DNA of 49,946 nt from Micrococcales bacterium (GCA_947452235.1 CANGBK010000006.1:1-49946); one strand, 5' to 3'; positions 9,006 through 20,536 are shown, numbered from the stretch's first letter. Made by a program: numbers and translations. The notes: a model not told the origin generated them from the letters alone.

Positions 9006-10472
9006 ATGACTGAAACAAGCAAAGTAACCCCACAGGTTGCAATCAACGACATCGGTTCTGCTGAAGAATTACTAGCAGAGATCGAGAAAACCCTAAAGTC
9101 TTTCAACGACGGAGATCTAATCTCTGGAATCGTAGTAAAGATTGACCGTGATGAGGTTCTCCTCGATGTCGGTTACAAAACAGAAGGTGTTATCCCTTCT
9201 CGTGAACTATCAATTCGCCACGACGCTGATCCAAGTGACATCGTTACCGTTGGCGATTCAATCGAAGCCCTTGTTCTTCAAAAAGAAGACAAAGAGGGTC
9301 GTCTAATTCTTTCTAAGAAGCGCGCTCAGTACGAACGTGCTTGGGGAGACGTTGAAAAGATTAAGGAAGCTGACGGCGTCGTTAACGGTCTAGTTATCGA
9401 AGTTGTTAAGGGTGGTCTTATCGTTGACATCGGTCTACGTGGATTCCTACCTGCATCATTGATTGAACTGCGTCGTGTTCGTGACCTAACCCCATACCTA
9501 GGTCAGACTGTTGAAGCTAAGATTCTTGAACTTGATAAGAACCGTAACAACGTTGTTCTTTCACGTCGCGCACTTCTTGAAGAATCACAGTCAGCTAACC
9601 GCACAACCTTCCTTGCAGATCTTGCTAAGGGCCAAATCCGTACCGGTGTTGTTTCATCTATCGTGAACTTCGGTGCGTTCATTGACCTAGGTGGCGTTGA
9701 CGGTCTAGTTCACGTAAGTGAGCTTTCATGGAAGCACATCGAGCACGCTTCAGAAGTTGTTGAGATTGGTCAAGAGGTTACCGTTGAGGTTCTTGAGATT
9801 GACAATGACCGCGAGCGCGTTTCACTTTCATTGAAGTCAACTCAGGAAGACCCATGGCAGGTATTCGCAAGAACCCACGCTATCGGTCAGTACGCACCAG
9901 GTAAGGTCACAAAGATCGTTCCATTCGGTGCATTCGTACGCGTTGCAGATGGTATTGAAGGTCTAGTTCACATTAGTGAGCTTTCTTCTAAGCACATCGA
10001 TCTTGCAAGCCAGGTTGTTTCACCTAACCAGGACGTTTTCGTCAAGGTTATCGACATCGACCTTGACCGCAGAAGAATTTCTCTTTCATTGAAGCAGGCA
10101 ACTGAAGAAGTTGACCCTAATGGAACAGACTTCAACCCAGCTCTATACGGTTTGGCAACAGACTTCGACGAGCAGGGTAACTACAAGTATCCAGAAGGTT
10201 TCGATCCTGCAACTAGCGAATGGAAGCCTGGCTTCGAAGACGCTAAGGCTAAGTGGGAGAAAGAATACGCTGAAGCTCACGCACGTTGGGAAGAGCACAA
10301 GAAGCAGGTTGCAGTTGCAAACGAACTAGCAGCAAGCCTTCCAGACTCTAAGCCTGTTGAGCAGACAGCTACCAGCAGTTCTTCATCTGAAGGTATGACT
10401 GCCTCAGCTGGAACACTTTCTGACGACGCATCTCTAGCCGCTCTAAAAGAGAAGCTAGGCGAAGCTGAGTAA
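9006..10472 (+). CDS. rpsA: 30S ribosomal protein S1
   Basis: 488 residues. It has four consecutive S1 OB-fold domains (roughly residues 36-105, 120-190, 208-277 and 294-365). Repeated elements are G-V-V-x-x-I-V-x-F-G-A-F-I/V and GLVHVSELSWKHI or GLVHISELSSKHI, each closing with RVSLSLK-type strands. An acidic low-complexity tail (about 370-488) follows, with a Ser-rich stretch near 458. Four domains plus a long tail is the actinobacterial form, shorter than the six-domain proteobacterial S1. It helps the 30S subunit bind structured mRNAs. Codon use looks more biased than in the flanking genes, as expected for high expression. A strong terminator follows. Confidence 0.97.
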   Translation: MTETSKVTPQVAINDIGSAEELLAEIEKTLKSFNDGDLISGIVVKIDRDEVLLDVGYKTEGVIPSRELSIRHDADPSDIVTVGDSIEALVLQKEDKEGRLILSKKRAQYERAWGDVEKIKEADGVVNGLVIEVVKGGLIVDIGLRGFLPASLIELRRVRDLTPYLGQTVEAKILELDKNRNNVVLSRRALLEESQSANRTTFLADLAKGQIRTGVVSSIVNFGAFIDLGGVDGLVHVSELSWKHIEHASEVVEIGQEVTVEVLEIDNDRERVSLSLKSTQEDPWQVFARTHAIGQYAPGKVTKIVPFGAFVRVADGIEGLVHISELSSKHIDLASQVVSPNQDVFVKVIDIDLDRRRISLSLKQATEEVDPNGTDFNPALYGLATDFDEQGNYKYPEGFDPATSEWKPGFEDAKAKWEKEYAEAHARWEEHKKQVAVANELAASLPDSKPVEQTATSSSSSEGMTASAGTLSDDASLAALKEKLGEAE

Positions 10473-10486
10473 TAAAGTTTCACAGA

Positions 10487-10523
10487 AGCAGGGTCGAGAG
10501 CAATCTCGGCCCTGTTCTTCTTT
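10487..10523 (+). terminator. Intrinsic terminator after rpsA
   Basis: GCAGGGTCGAGA pairs with TCTCGGCCCTGT around a GCAA tetraloop (10500-10503), a GNRA-type loop, with one or two G-T pairs in a stem of about 12-13 bp. It is followed by TTCTTCTTT. The coaE -10 box begins nine bases further on. Confidence 0.9.
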
Positions 10524-10531
10524 AACCAAGT

Positions 10532-10537
10532 TAGGCT
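10532..10537 (+). promoter_or_regulatory. -10 element (TAGGCT) of a probable leaderless coaE transcript
   Basis: TAGGCT ends seven bases before ATG 10545. The surrounding CCAAGTTAGGCT is identical to the polA promoter. No Shine-Dalgarno lies between it and the start codon, so the mRNA probably begins at or next to the ATG. Confidence 0.6.
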
Positions 10538-10544
10538 TAGATAC

Positions 10545-11147
10545 ATGTTTCTTATTGGTCTTACAGGCGGCATTGCGGCTGGTAAAACAACCGTAGCCAA
10601 GTTATGGACTGAATTGGGTGGGATAGAAATTGATGCGGATCTAGTTGCTAGGGAAGTAGTTGAACCTGGAACTAAAGGTGCGAAATTGATAGCCTCGACC
10701 TTCGGCGAAGCGTTATTCGACGAATCAGGAAACCTTGATCGCAAGGCACTCGGTGCCATTGTGTTTAGCGATGTTAAGAAACGCAAAGAACTTGAAGCTA
10801 TTGTTCACCCTTTGGTGAAAGACCGCGTTCGCGAACTACTGGAGGCAGTTCCTCAAGAGTCAATGGTTATCTACACAGTTCCGTTACTAGTTGAAGCAGA
10901 TGTCAATCTACCTTTTGATGTTGTCGTAACTGTTGAAGCACCTGATGATGTTCGGATCAAAAGACTTAGTGAATCTAGAGGTTACAGCGCTTCAGAGGCT
11001 AAAGCCCGTATAGACAATCAGGCAAAGCCAATTGAACGAGCCCAACGTGCAGATTACATTTTGAACTCAAATCAGTCTGTTGACTTACTGATGGCAGATG
11101 CTAGAAAGCTTTGGGAAGAGTTGGAAGCTAAGGCGGCTAACAAGTGA
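10545..11147 (+). CDS. coaE: Dephospho-CoA kinase
   Basis: 200 residues. It phosphorylates the 3'-hydroxyl of dephospho-CoA in the last step of CoA synthesis. The P-loop GGIAAGKT (8-15) and the N-terminal FLIGLTGG are typical. The substrate-binding D-A-D-x-V-x-R-E-V-V-E-P-G region (about 33-46), LEAIVHPLV and the lid region [12 protein letters not shown] follow. The protein ends after the kinase domain, so it lacks the C-terminal GrpB-like domain fused to CoaE in mycobacteria. The stop overlaps the uvrB start (GTGA), which makes coaE-uvrB a coupled operon, as seen in related Actinobacteria. Confidence 0.95.
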   Translation: MFLIGLTGGIAAGKTTVAKLWTELGGIEIDADLVAREVVEPGTKGAKLIASTFGEALFDESGNLDRKALGAIVFSDVKKRKELEAIVHPLVKDRVRELLEAVPQESMVIYTVPLLVEADVNLPFDVVVTVEAPDDVRIKRLSESRGYSASEAKARIDNQAKPIERAQRADYILNSNQSVDLLMADARKLWEELEAKAANK

Positions 11148-13210
11148 AAGGTCCAACCAGGTCTTTTAAACCTTTTGAGGTTATTTCTGAGTATCAACCA
11201 GCCGGTGATCAACCTCAGGCTATCGAGGAACTGACACAGCGCATTAAAGCAGGCGAGAAAGACGTTGTTCTTCTTGGTGCTACTGGAACCGGTAAGTCTG
11301 CAACTACTGCTTGGTTGATTGAGAAACTTCAAAGACCAACACTGGTGCTTGCTCACAACAAAACACTTGCAGCGCAGCTCGTAAATGAGTTTAGGCAACT
11401 GCTACCCAATAACGCTGTTGAATATTTCGTTAGTTACTACGACTATTACCAACCTGAAGCCTATGTTCCACAGAGTGATACTTTCATTGAAAAAGATTCA
11501 TCTATCAACTCTGAAGTGGAGCGTCTTAGGTACTCAGCAACCATGAGTCTTTTGAGTCGGAGAGACGTTGTTGTTGTGAGTACTGTCTCATGCATCTATG
11601 GTCTTGGTGCTCCAAGTGAGTATTTAGATATGTCTCTGCCTTTGCATAAGGGTCAGACCATTGATCGAGATGAACTTATTCGTGAGTTCGTCACCATGCA
11701 GTATCAAAGAAATGACTACGACTTTTCGAGAGGTAACTTCCGCGTGAAGGGAGACACCATTGAGATCATTCCTGTCTATGACGAGCTAGCCATTCGCCTA
11801 GAGATGTTTGGTGATGAGATTGAAAACATCTACCAGTTACATCCACTAACCGGTGATGTTGTTAAAGAAATAGACACCATTTCAGTTTTCCCAGCCAGTT
11901 ATTACGTGACTTCACCTGAACGCATGGGGCAAGCTCTTGAAGAGATTGAACATGAGATGGTTGCTCGAGTCAAAGAATTTGAGCAGCAGGGGAAGCTTTT
12001 GGAAGCTCAAAGAATCAAGATGCGAACCACATTTGATCTTGAAATGATTCGAGAGCTAGGTTTTTGCTCAGGTATTGAAAACTATTCAAGACATCTTGAT
12101 GCTCGAGAGCCAGGTTCGGCACCTTCGTGTTTGCTTGACTATTTTCCAGAGGATTTCCTAACGGTAATTGATGAATCCCACGTTACGGTTCCTCAGATTG
12201 GCGCAATGTTCGAAGGTGACTCTTCCCGTAAGAGAACCCTGGTGGAGTATGGATTTAGATTGCCTTCAGCTATGGATAACCGTCCTTTGAAGTGGACTGA
12301 GTTCCTAGATCGGGTGGGTCAAACCGTTTACCTTTCTGCGACTCCTGGTAAGTATGAACTTGGAGTTGGCGATGGGGTAGTCGAACAAATCATTCGCCCT
12401 ACTGGTTTAGTTGATCCCCAGATTGTTGTAAAGCCAACTAAAGGACAGATTGATGACCTTCTTGAAGAGATCAAGATTAGAGCTGAGAAGAACGAGCGTG
12501 TTCTGGTTACAACTTTGACCAAGAAGATGTCCGAAGAACTAACCGACTTCCTAACCGAAGCCGGTGTTCGAGTAAGGTACTTGCACTCCGATGTTGATAC
12601 TCTGCGAAGAGTTGAGCTGTTGAGAGAACTTCGTAGTGGGATCTATGACGTTCTAGTTGGTATTAACCTTCTGCGTGAAGGTCTAGATCTTCCTGAAGTG
12701 TCTCTGGTGAGCATTTTGGATGCAGATAAGGAGGGTTTCCTTCGGTCAACCACCTCACTTATTCAGACCATTGGTCGTGCCGCTCGTAACGTCAGCGGTG
12801 AAGTTCACATGTATGCCGATCGAATCACAGACTCGATGGCTAGAGCAATCGATGAAACCAACCGTAGACGCGAAAAGCAGGTTGCATACAACAAAGAGCG
12901 AGGACTAGATCCTCAACCGCTACGCAAGAAGATTGCAGACATCACGGATAGCATCTTGGCTGAAGAGCAGGACACTGCCCAATTGCTAGAGCAGAAGCAA
13001 CCTAAACGAGCCCGCGATGGCAAGGCAGTGGTTGGTACCCGCAAACGGGTCAACCAGAACGCGAGCTACGATGAGCTACTAGCCCTGGTAGTTGACCTAG
13101 ATGAACAGATGAAATCTGCCGCTGCTTCTTTGAATTTCGAGCTGGCGGCAAGGCTAAGAGATGAAATTAGCGAGCTTAAATACACCATCCGTCAGATAGA
13201 TAAGGTCTAG
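11144..13210 (+). CDS. uvrB: Excinuclease ABC subunit B
   Basis: 688 residues, usual length. UvrB is the damage-verifying helicase-like subunit that is loaded by UvrA and recruits UvrC. It has Walker A GATGTGKS (45-52), the beta-hairpin stretch [19 protein letters not shown] that probes the strand, the DEAD-like DESHVTVPQ, helicase motifs [25 protein letters not shown] and QTIGRAARN, and a C-terminal UVR motif ([17 protein letters not shown]) that contacts UvrC. The start is GTG 11144, overlapping the coaE stop. It is followed 17 bases later by uvrA, which has its own -10-like box. Confidence 0.98.
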   Translation: MKGPTRSFKPFEVISEYQPAGDQPQAIEELTQRIKAGEKDVVLLGATGTGKSATTAWLIEKLQRPTLVLAHNKTLAAQLVNEFRQLLPNNAVEYFVSYYDYYQPEAYVPQSDTFIEKDSSINSEVERLRYSATMSLLSRRDVVVVSTVSCIYGLGAPSEYLDMSLPLHKGQTIDRDELIREFVTMQYQRNDYDFSRGNFRVKGDTIEIIPVYDELAIRLEMFGDEIENIYQLHPLTGDVVKEIDTISVFPASYYVTSPERMGQALEEIEHEMVARVKEFEQQGKLLEAQRIKMRTTFDLEMIRELGFCSGIENYSRHLDAREPGSAPSCLLDYFPEDFLTVIDESHVTVPQIGAMFEGDSSRKRTLVEYGFRLPSAMDNRPLKWTEFLDRVGQTVYLSATPGKYELGVGDGVVEQIIRPTGLVDPQIVVKPTKGQIDDLLEEIKIRAEKNERVLVTTLTKKMSEELTDFLTEAGVRVRYLHSDVDTLRRVELLRELRSGIYDVLVGINLLREGLDLPEVSLVSILDADKEGFLRSTTSLIQTIGRAARNVSGEVHMYADRITDSMARAIDETNRRREKQVAYNKERGLDPQPLRKKIADITDSILAEEQDTAQLLEQKQPKRARDGKAVVGTRKRVNQNASYDELLALVVDLDEQMKSAAASLNFELAARLRDEISELKYTIRQIDKV

Positions 13211-13215
13211 CCAGT

Positions 13216-13221
13216 TAAACT
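13216..13221 (+). promoter_or_regulatory. Candidate -10 element (TAAACT) for a leaderless uvrA transcript
   Basis: TAAACT ends six bases before ATG 13228 in the short uvrB-uvrA gap, and there is no Shine-Dalgarno. uvrA could therefore be transcribed independently as well as from the coaE-uvrB promoter. No SOS box is recognisable by eye. Confidence 0.45.
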
Positions 13222-13227
13222 TGAGTA

Positions 13228-16089
13228 ATGCCGGTCATCCAGATACCAACTAAAGACAAGTTAGTCGTTAAAGGCGCTAGGGTTCACAACCTCAAGAACC
13301 TAACCCTTGAAATCCCAAGAAATGCCATGGTGGTTTTCACTGGTTTGAGTGGTTCAGGTAAATCTTCTCTTGCTTTTGACACCATCTTCGCCGAGGGTCA
13401 GCGTCGTTACGTCGAATCGCTCAGTGCTTATGCTCGTCAGTTCTTGGGTCAAGTTGATAGACCCGATGTTGATTTCATTGAAGGTTTATCGCCGGCTGTT
13501 TCGATTGACCAGAAGTCAACCAACCGTAACCCAAGATCTACTGTTGGAACTATTACCGAGATTCACGACTACTTGAGACTTCTATGGGCTCGTATTGGTA
13601 TTCCTCACTGTGCTGAGTGCGGTGAGCGAATAACCAAACAAACTACACAGCAAATAGTTGATCAGATTATGCAGTTGGAATCTGGTACTAAGTTCCAGGT
13701 CTTAGCCCAAATCGTAGATCAGAAAAAAGGCGAATTCGCCGACTTGTTCCGAGAACTAATAGCCCAAGGTTTTGCCCGCGCCGTTGTTGATGGGGAAGTT
13801 CTCACGCTGGCTGAAGCTAAACCACTGCGTAAGACCTATAAGCACGACATCAGTGTCGTTGTTGATCGTTTGGTTGCCAAAGCAGATATCACCCAACGTC
13901 TAACCGAATCTGTTGAAACTGCTCTAAAGCTTGCAGGTGGACGTGTAACAATCGATTTGGTTGATGTGACAGGGGAAGGGAAATACCGTAACTACAGCGA
14001 AAAAATGTCTTGCCCTAATGAGCATTCACTAGCGCTAACAGAGATTGAACCAAGAACTTTCTCATTCAATGCTCCATTCGGTGCCTGCCCTACATGTTCA
14101 GGGCTTGGAACCAAGATGGCAGTTGACCGTGAACTAGTCATTGGTGACCCAGCAGAAACTATCAATGGCGGTGTGATTAGACCTTGGTCAACTCAAGGTA
14201 AAGGTTTGTTCACTTATTACACTCGATTGGTTTCAGGTTTAGCTAAAGATCTTGATTTTTCCTTGGATACCCCTTGGAAAGATCTTCCTGAAGAAGTTCA
14301 AGAAGCCATCCTTCATGGGAACGACTTTGATGTTCAAATGAAGTGGAAGAACCGTTACGGTCGTGAACTTCGATACACCACAGGTTTTGAAGGTGTCCTT
14401 AACTATATTGAACGCAAGTATCTTGAAGCTGAAAATGATTACGGTCGCAGTCGTTGGGCTGAATATTTGCGAGAAACTCCTTGCCCTTCATGTAATGGTT
14501 CAAGACTTAGACCAGAAGTTCTAGCTGTTAAGGTTGCAGGAAACTCTATTGCTGATGTTTGTTTAGTCAGCCTTGGCGAAGCTATGGAGTTTTTCAACAA
14601 GCTAAAACTGGATAAGCGCGATGAGAAGATTGCTGCTCAGGTACTTCGAGAGATTAGAGCAAGGCTTGAGTTCTTGATTGCAGTTGGACTTGACTATCTA
14701 AGTTTGGAAAGAGCAGCGGCAACGCTTTCGGGTGGTGAAGCCCAACGTATTCGTTTGGCAACTCAAATCGGTGCTGGTCTAACCGGTGTTCTTTATGTTC
14801 TTGATGAGCCAAGCATTGGTTTGCACCAGAGAGATAACCGAAGACTCATTGAAACTCTGATCAAGCTTCGTGATCTAGGGAACACCTTGATTGTTGTTGA
14901 GCACGATGAAGACACCATCAAAGCAGCTGACTGGTTGGTTGATATCGGTCCTGGTGCAGGGGTTCACGGTGGCGAAGTGGTTCACAGCGGAACATACAAA
15001 TCCGTTCTGACCAACAAGGAATCTGTAACTGGAGCATTCCTTTCTGGACGCGAAAAGATTGCCACCCCAAAGCAAAGACGCAAAGCAGATCCTAAGCGCC
15101 AGATCAAGGTTGTTGGAGCTAAAGAGAACAATCTGAAAAACGTTGACGTGGCTTTTCCGCTAGGAACCTTTACTGCTGTTACTGGTGTTTCCGGTTCAGG
15201 TAAATCTTCTCTAGTAAATGACATTTTGTATGAAGTGCTTGCCAATAAGCTCAACGGAGCTAAGGGAGTAGCGGGTAAACATACCCGCGTTGAAGGCCTT
15301 GACCAGCTAGACAAGGTTGTTCATGTCGATCAGAACCCAATTGGTAGAACTCCTAGATCTAACCCTGCAACCTACACCGGTGTCTTCGATCACATTCGTA
15401 AACTCTTCGCCGATACGGCAGAGTCCAAGGCTCGTGGTTACCAGCAGGGAAGATTCTCATTCAACGTTAAAGGTGGCCGTTGCGAGGCTTGTAGCGGTGA
15501 TGGGACTCTCAAGATCGAAATGAATTTCTTGCCGGATGTTTATGTCTTGTGTGAAGTTTGCCATGGTGCAAGGTACAACCGTGAGACTCTCCAAGTCAAA
15601 TACAAAGGTAAGTCGATTGCCGAAGTTCTAGAGATGCCGATCTCAGAAGCTGCAGAGTACTTTGAAGCCATTACAGCTATCTCAAGGTACCTAAACACTT
15701 TGGTTGAGGTTGGTCTAGGTTATGTTCGTCTAGGTCAAAGCGCAACAACACTATCTGGTGGTGAAGCGCAGCGTGTGAAATTGGCGACTGAGCTTCAGAA
15801 GAGATCCTATGGTCGAAGTGTTTATGTTCTAGATGAACCAACTACAGGTCTTCACTTCGAAGATGTTAGAAAACTTTTGTTAGTTCTAAACGGCTTGGTT
15901 GATAAGGGTAATACTGTCATTGTTATTGAACACAACCTTGATGTGATCAAGAACGCCGACTGGCTGATTGACATTGGTCCTGAGGGTGGTTCACGCGGTG
16001 GTGAAGTTATCGCAACTGGTACTCCTGAGCAGGTGGCTAAGGTGGCTAAATCACACACCGGTAAGTTCTTAGCTGAGATTTTGAAGTAA
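13228..16089 (+). CDS. uvrA: Excinuclease ABC subunit A
   Basis: 953 residues. UvrA is the damage-sensing ABC ATPase of nucleotide excision repair. It has two ATPase modules: Walker [10 protein letters not shown] (39-47) and GVSGSGKSS (about 653-661), with signature motifs [16 protein letters not shown] and [16 protein letters not shown]. It also has three zinc-binding cysteine groups (CAEC with a degenerate partner, CPNE..CPTC and CPSC, and C-x2-C-x19-C-x2-C in the second module). A degenerate first zinc site near residues 128-131 is common in the family. The start ATG follows a -10-like TAAACT. uvrC follows two bases after the stop, so uvrB, uvrA and uvrC are contiguous. Confidence 0.98.
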   Translation: MPVIQIPTKDKLVVKGARVHNLKNLTLEIPRNAMVVFTGLSGSGKSSLAFDTIFAEGQRRYVESLSAYARQFLGQVDRPDVDFIEGLSPAVSIDQKSTNRNPRSTVGTITEIHDYLRLLWARIGIPHCAECGERITKQTTQQIVDQIMQLESGTKFQVLAQIVDQKKGEFADLFRELIAQGFARAVVDGEVLTLAEAKPLRKTYKHDISVVVDRLVAKADITQRLTESVETALKLAGGRVTIDLVDVTGEGKYRNYSEKMSCPNEHSLALTEIEPRTFSFNAPFGACPTCSGLGTKMAVDRELVIGDPAETINGGVIRPWSTQGKGLFTYYTRLVSGLAKDLDFSLDTPWKDLPEEVQEAILHGNDFDVQMKWKNRYGRELRYTTGFEGVLNYIERKYLEAENDYGRSRWAEYLRETPCPSCNGSRLRPEVLAVKVAGNSIADVCLVSLGEAMEFFNKLKLDKRDEKIAAQVLREIRARLEFLIAVGLDYLSLERAAATLSGGEAQRIRLATQIGAGLTGVLYVLDEPSIGLHQRDNRRLIETLIKLRDLGNTLIVVEHDEDTIKAADWLVDIGPGAGVHGGEVVHSGTYKSVLTNKESVTGAFLSGREKIATPKQRRKADPKRQIKVVGAKENNLKNVDVAFPLGTFTAVTGVSGSGKSSLVNDILYEVLANKLNGAKGVAGKHTRVEGLDQLDKVVHVDQNPIGRTPRSNPATYTGVFDHIRKLFADTAESKARGYQQGRFSFNVKGGRCEACSGDGTLKIEMNFLPDVYVLCEVCHGARYNRETLQVKYKGKSIAEVLEMPISEAAEYFEAITAISRYLNTLVEVGLGYVRLGQSATTLSGGEAQRVKLATELQKRSYGRSVYVLDEPTTGLHFEDVRKLLLVLNGLVDKGNTVIVIEHNLDVIKNADWLIDIGPEGGSRGGEVIATGTPEQVAKVAKSHTGKFLAEILK

Positions 16090-16091
16090 TA

Positions 16092-17939
16092 ATGTCTAAC
16101 GAGGTTAGTTATCGCCCTAAAACGGGAGATATTCCAACTAACCCAGGTGTTTATCGTTTTGTTGATTCCAAGGGTCGTGTTCTTTATGTTGGTAAGGCAA
16201 AGAACCTAAGAGCGCGACTGTCATCCTACTTTGCTCCTCTTGCCTCCCTTCAAGAGAAGACTCGAAGAATGGTGCTTAGCGCTAGCGATGTTAACTGGAC
16301 AATCGTTAAGAGTGAGTTTGAAGCGCTGCAGCTTGAGTTCACTTGGATCAAAGAATATGACCCACCATTCAATGTTCGATTCAAGGACGATAAGAGCTAC
16401 CCGTATCTGGCGATCACCATGGGAGATCAGGTTCCCAGAGTGATGATTACTCGCAATCGTGAAAACAAAGCTTCTAGATACTTTGGTCCATATACGCAAT
16501 CCTGGGCAGTTAGAGAAACCCTTGACACACTGCTCAAGGTTTATCCAATGCGCTCTTGCTCATCAGGTGTTTATAACAGGGCAAAGATAAGCAACAGACC
16601 TTGCTTACTTGCAGACATTGGTAAATGCTCTGCTCCTTGTGTTGGCAGGGTTAGCCCGGAAGAGCATAAAGCAACGGCCAAAAAGTTTGCTGAATTCATG
16701 CTGGCCGGTGATGAGAAATACATTGACTCGCTTAGAGAGAAAATGTTTGAAGCATCAGAAACTGAACAATTCGAACTCGCAGCAAAACTAAGAGATGATG
16801 TTCAGGCTTTAGAGACTGTTCTTGAGAAATCAACTGTTGTTTTTACCGATCACACCGATGCTGATTTATTTGGCATAGCTGATGATGAACTAACCGCGGC
16901 TGTTAGCTTGTTTAGAGTCCGAGGTGGTCGTATTCGTGGTGCTAGAGGTTGGGTTGTTGATAAGGAAATCGAACGAAGCACTGAAGAACTTGTTGAGTAT
17001 TTGATTCAGAATGTTTATGCAGAAATAGGTAATGACATTCCTAAAGAAGTTTTGGTTCCAGTTTTACCACCCGATTCTGCTGCACTAACACAATGGCTGT
17101 CGGATCAACGTGGAAGCAAAGTTGACCTTCGAGTTGCTCAAAGGGGAGATAAGCGAGCGCTTGCTGAAACAGCTTTGACTAACGCGAAGCATGCTTTAGG
17201 TCTTTATAAACTCAAGCGAACAGCAGATTTCACTGCTAGAAGTGAAGCTCTTGCCCAGTTGCAAGAGGTTTTGAATTTGGAATCAGCGCCGCTACGCATC
17301 GAGTGTTACGACATATCCCATCTTTCTGGTACAGGAATTGTTGGGTCGATGGTGGTCTTTGAGGATGGTTTAGCTAAAAAGAGCCAATATCGTAAATTCA
17401 ACATCGAATCTTCCTCTGATGACACCGAATCGCTGTTTCAGGTTTTGACCAGAAGGCTGAAGTATTTGAACGAAGGTGTTTCAGATAACGAAAACAAGTT
17501 CAGTTACCGGCCGGGGCTATTAATTGTTGATGGTGGTCAACCTCAGGTGAATGCAGCCGCTAGGGCTTTAGAGGCCATGAATGTCCGAGACATTGCCGTA
17601 ATTGGGCTAGCCAAACGTCTTGAGGAGATCTGGCTTCCAAATAACCCGTTCCCGGTTATTTTGGCTCGAGGCACCGAAGCCTTGTTTATGTTGCAAAGGG
17701 TTCGTGACGAAGCTCACAGATTTGCCATTACAGCCCAAAGGAAGCAGCGTAAATCGGCTATAGCGACCGAGTTGAGCCTGATTGAAGGCTTGGGAGATAA
17801 GCGCGTGACGGCCCTTCTGAGGCGTTTTGGCTCAGCTAAAAGGCTCAAATTGGCTACTTTGGAAGAAATTGCCGAGGTGGCCGGAATTGGCCCTCAACTG
17901 GCTAAAGCAGTCAAGGAAAAGCTGGAAAGTACGGATTAG
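16092..17939 (+). CDS. uvrC: Excinuclease ABC subunit C
   Basis: 615 residues. UvrC makes both incisions flanking a lesion. In order: an N-terminal GIY-YIG nuclease ([21 protein letters not shown], about 15-40), a Cys-rich stretch ([15 protein letters not shown]), a UVR motif ([14 protein letters not shown]) that binds UvrB, the RNase H-like endonuclease domain ([23 protein letters not shown] and [14 protein letters not shown]), and C-terminal helix-hairpin-helix motifs ([18 protein letters not shown] and [15 protein letters not shown]). The ATG lies two bases after the uvrA stop with no clear Shine-Dalgarno, so translation probably depends on reinitiation from uvrA. Confidence 0.98.
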   Translation: MSNEVSYRPKTGDIPTNPGVYRFVDSKGRVLYVGKAKNLRARLSSYFAPLASLQEKTRRMVLSASDVNWTIVKSEFEALQLEFTWIKEYDPPFNVRFKDDKSYPYLAITMGDQVPRVMITRNRENKASRYFGPYTQSWAVRETLDTLLKVYPMRSCSSGVYNRAKISNRPCLLADIGKCSAPCVGRVSPEEHKATAKKFAEFMLAGDEKYIDSLREKMFEASETEQFELAAKLRDDVQALETVLEKSTVVFTDHTDADLFGIADDELTAAVSLFRVRGGRIRGARGWVVDKEIERSTEELVEYLIQNVYAEIGNDIPKEVLVPVLPPDSAALTQWLSDQRGSKVDLRVAQRGDKRALAETALTNAKHALGLYKLKRTADFTARSEALAQLQEVLNLESAPLRIECYDISHLSGTGIVGSMVVFEDGLAKKSQYRKFNIESSSDDTESLFQVLTRRLKYLNEGVSDNENKFSYRPGLLIVDGGQPQVNAAARALEAMNVRDIAVIGLAKRLEEIWLPNNPFPVILARGTEALFMLQRVRDEAHRFAITAQRKQRKSAIATELSLIEGLGDKRVTALLRRFGSAKRLKLATLEEIAEVAGIGPQLAKAVKEKLESTD

Positions 17940-18002
17940 GACTTTGGTTCTCGGGCGTGTCGCAAACTGACTAAAGTTAGAGGTAAAGAGATAAGAGGCC
18001 CA

Positions 18003-18878
18003 TTGAATAAGGAACATTCCTACGAGTTGCTGATAGTCACCGGTATGTCCGGAGCTGGTCGCTCAACCGTTGGTAATGCCTTAGAAGACATGGACTGGTA
18101 TGTAGTAGATAACCTTCCAGCCCAAATGATCAAACCAATGGCTGAGCTTTTCTCAAGAGCAAATAAGACTCTACCGAGGTTGGCAGTTATCATCGATGCC
18201 CGTGGTGGTGAATTTTTCCAGGATTTAAGTGAGCACATAGCTCTCCTAAAGAACAGCAACATCAACGTTGAAGTGTTATTCCTTGAGGCTAACGATTCAA
18301 CTCTGGTAAAGAGATTTGAACAGGTTAGACGACCACATCCGCTTCAAGGAAACGGAACCATCATCGATGGCATTCATGAGGAACGTCAAAGACTGCTTGC
18401 TCTTCGCGGCCAAGCCGATTACATCATCGATTCAAGCGATCTAAACATCTACCAGCTGGCTAACAAGATCTCCGAATCATTTAGTTCAGCTGATGTGAAG
18501 AAATTGCAACTGGTCGTTGAAAGCTTTGGTTTCAAATACGGAATCCCAACCGATGCTGATCTAGTTGCGGACATGCGGTTTCTACCGAACCCACATTGGA
18601 ATGAAGCTTTACGCCCATTCACAGGCGAAGACAAACAAGTTTCTGACTTTGTTCTAAGCCAAGAAGGTGCTCAGGACTTCATTGCTAAATACGTCGCAAC
18701 ACTTGAAACAGTTATTTCTGGTTATCTTCGAGAAAACCGCAAGCACGCAACATTAGCTATTGGCTGCACTGGCGGTAAGCATCGTTCAGTTGCAACTGCT
18801 ATTGAGATTGCTAAACGTCTAAGTGAATTAACAGGTATTGATGTGCGAGTAAAGCACAGAGATTTAGGAAAAGAGTAG
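18003..18878 (+). CDS. rapZ: RNase adapter RapZ / P-loop nucleotide-binding protein
   Basis: 291 residues. It has the Walker [10 protein letters not shown] (14-22), [10 protein letters not shown], the Walker B-like region and the C-terminal [20 protein letters not shown] typical of the RapZ (YvcJ) family. In E. coli RapZ controls glucosamine-6-phosphate synthase through small RNAs; the actinobacterial role is less clear. The start is TTG 18003 with AGAGG about five bases upstream, and a possible -10 (TAAAGT) lies about 30 bases earlier. whiA begins two bases after the stop. The yvcK gene that usually separates rapZ and whiA in Actinobacteria is absent here. Confidence 0.93.
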   Translation: MNKEHSYELLIVTGMSGAGRSTVGNALEDMDWYVVDNLPAQMIKPMAELFSRANKTLPRLAVIIDARGGEFFQDLSEHIALLKNSNINVEVLFLEANDSTLVKRFEQVRRPHPLQGNGTIIDGIHEERQRLLALRGQADYIIDSSDLNIYQLANKISESFSSADVKKLQLVVESFGFKYGIPTDADLVADMRFLPNPHWNEALRPFTGEDKQVSDFVLSQEGAQDFIAKYVATLETVISGYLRENRKHATLAIGCTGGKHRSVATAIEIAKRLSELTGIDVRVKHRDLGKE

Positions 18879-18880
18879 TC

Positions 18881-19855
18881 ATGGCACTTACCGCAGAACT
18901 GAAAGACGAACTGGCAAGAGTTGAAATAACTAAGAGCACAGTTAGAGCTGCTGAACTTTCAACCATTCTTCGCTTCTGCGGTGGCTTGCACCTTGTTGGA
19001 GCCAAGATTGTTGTTGAAATTGAAGTTGATACAGCGCAGTTGGCTAGACGAGTTAGAAAAGACCTAGCGGATGTTTTCGGAGTCGATTCAGAATTGGCCA
19101 TGATTGCAGCTGGTGGCATTCGGAAGAGCACTAAGTACCAGATTCGTGTTACTGAAGGTGCAGACATCCTTGCTCGTCAAACAGGACTAATCGATACCCG
19201 TAATCGTCCAGTTAGAGGGCTTCCAGCATCTCTAGTTTCAGGTAGCAAGGCTGATGCTGAGGCAGTTTGGCGTGGAGCCATCTTGGCTCACGGATCATTA
19301 ACCGACCCGGGACGCTCTGCAACTCTTGAGATAACTGCTCCAGGAAATGAAGCAGCCATGGCTCTAGTTGGTATTGCAAGAAGACTAGAGGTTAGCGCAA
19401 AGGTTCGTGAAGCTCGCGGTGTCTACCGAGTGGTGGTTCGTGAAGGCGATGCAATTGTTCAGATTTTGAAGCATGTGGGTGCTCACGGTGTGGTGTTGAA
19501 ATATGAAGAACTTCGGGTTAGAAGAGAAGTTAGAGGCAAGCAGAATCGCTTGGCTAACTTCGATAACGCTAACTTGATGCGTTCTGCGCAGGCAGCGGTT
19601 GCTTCAGGACTTAGAGTTAAGCGTGCAATGGAAATTCTTGGGGAAGATGTTCCTGATCACCTAAAGATGGCTGGTGAACTTCGTCTAAAGCACAGAGATG
19701 CAAGCTTGGATGACCTTGGCAGGTTAGCAACACCACCACTAACCAAAGATGCCATTGCAGGAAGAATTAGAAGACTTTTGGCTCTGGCTGACAAAGTTGC
19801 AGCCGAAAAAGGTATCCCTGGTACCGAACTAGATTTATCAGAATCAGAAGAATAA
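18881..19855 (+). CDS. whiA: DNA-binding protein WhiA
   Basis: 324 residues. WhiA combines an N-terminal LAGLIDADG homing-endonuclease-like domain (about 1-210) with a C-terminal helix-turn-helix (about 220-310: [23 protein letters not shown]-like sequence split by the HTH, and [18 protein letters not shown]). In streptomycetes it works with WhiB to switch on division and sporulation genes; non-sporulating Actinobacteria also keep it, presumably for division control. The Shine-Dalgarno AGGAAAAG overlaps the end of rapZ. It is followed by sodA after 19 bases. Confidence 0.95.
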   Translation: MALTAELKDELARVEITKSTVRAAELSTILRFCGGLHLVGAKIVVEIEVDTAQLARRVRKDLADVFGVDSELAMIAAGGIRKSTKYQIRVTEGADILARQTGLIDTRNRPVRGLPASLVSGSKADAEAVWRGAILAHGSLTDPGRSATLEITAPGNEAAMALVGIARRLEVSAKVREARGVYRVVVREGDAIVQILKHVGAHGVVLKYEELRVRREVRGKQNRLANFDNANLMRSAQAAVASGLRVKRAMEILGEDVPDHLKMAGELRLKHRDASLDDLGRLATPPLTKDAIAGRIRRLLALADKVAAEKGIPGTELDLSESEE

Positions 19856-19874
19856 CAACTAAGGAGAAACCAGA

Positions 19875-20498
19875 ATGAGCAAATATGTACTGCCAGATTT
19901 GAGCTACGATTACGCAGCTTTAGAGCCAAACATTTCAGGTCGCATCATGGAATTGCACCATGACAAGCACCACTTGGCATACGTAAACGGTGCTAACACC
20001 GCTATCGATGCTCTGGCTGAGGCGCGTGACAAGAACGATTTGACCATGGTGAACAAGTTCCAAAAGGACCTGGCATTCAACCTTGCCGGTCACGTGAACC
20101 ACACTGTTTTCTGGAAGAACCTTTCGCCAGATGGTGGAGATAAGCCAGTAGGTGAGTTGGCAGCTGCTATCGATGAGTTCTTTGGCTCTTTCGATGCTTT
20201 CAAAGCCCATTTCACAGCAAGCGCTTTGGGTATTCAGGGTTCTGGATGGTCAATCTTGGTCTGGGACATCCTTGGTCAAAAGCTCCTAATTGAGCAGCTT
20301 TACGATCACCAGGGCAATCTAGCCGTAGGTTCTATTCCTTTGTTGATGCTGGACATGTGGGAACACGCTTTCTACCTTGACTATGTCAACGTCAAGGCTG
20401 ACTACGTGAAGGCCTTCTGGAACATCGTTTCTTGGTCTGATGTTCAGGCACGCTTTGCTGAGGCTAGCCGAAACAGCGCTCCTCTTCTGCTACCCTGA
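19875..20498 (+). CDS. sodA: Superoxide dismutase (Mn/Fe family)
   Basis: 207 residues, standard length. The four metal ligands are visible: H28 (MELHHDKHH), H76 ([10 protein letters not shown]), D160 and H164 ([13 protein letters not shown]). Sequence alone does not settle Mn versus Fe. There is no signal peptide, so it acts in the cytosol, converting superoxide to peroxide and oxygen. The start has a strong Shine-Dalgarno (AAGGAG). The gene lies between whiA and gap on the same strand and may be read from upstream. The aerobic context fits the cytochrome oxidase assembly genes further along. Confidence 0.96.
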   Translation: MSKYVLPDLSYDYAALEPNISGRIMELHHDKHHLAYVNGANTAIDALAEARDKNDLTMVNKFQKDLAFNLAGHVNHTVFWKNLSPDGGDKPVGELAAAIDEFFGSFDAFKAHFTASALGIQGSGWSILVWDILGQKLLIEQLYDHQGNLAVGSIPLLMLDMWEHAFYLDYVNVKADYVKAFWNIVSWSDVQARFAEASRNSAPLLLP

Positions 20499-20536
20499 AA
20501 GAAGTAATCCACCCAGCGTTGAGTGGCATAAACCCC

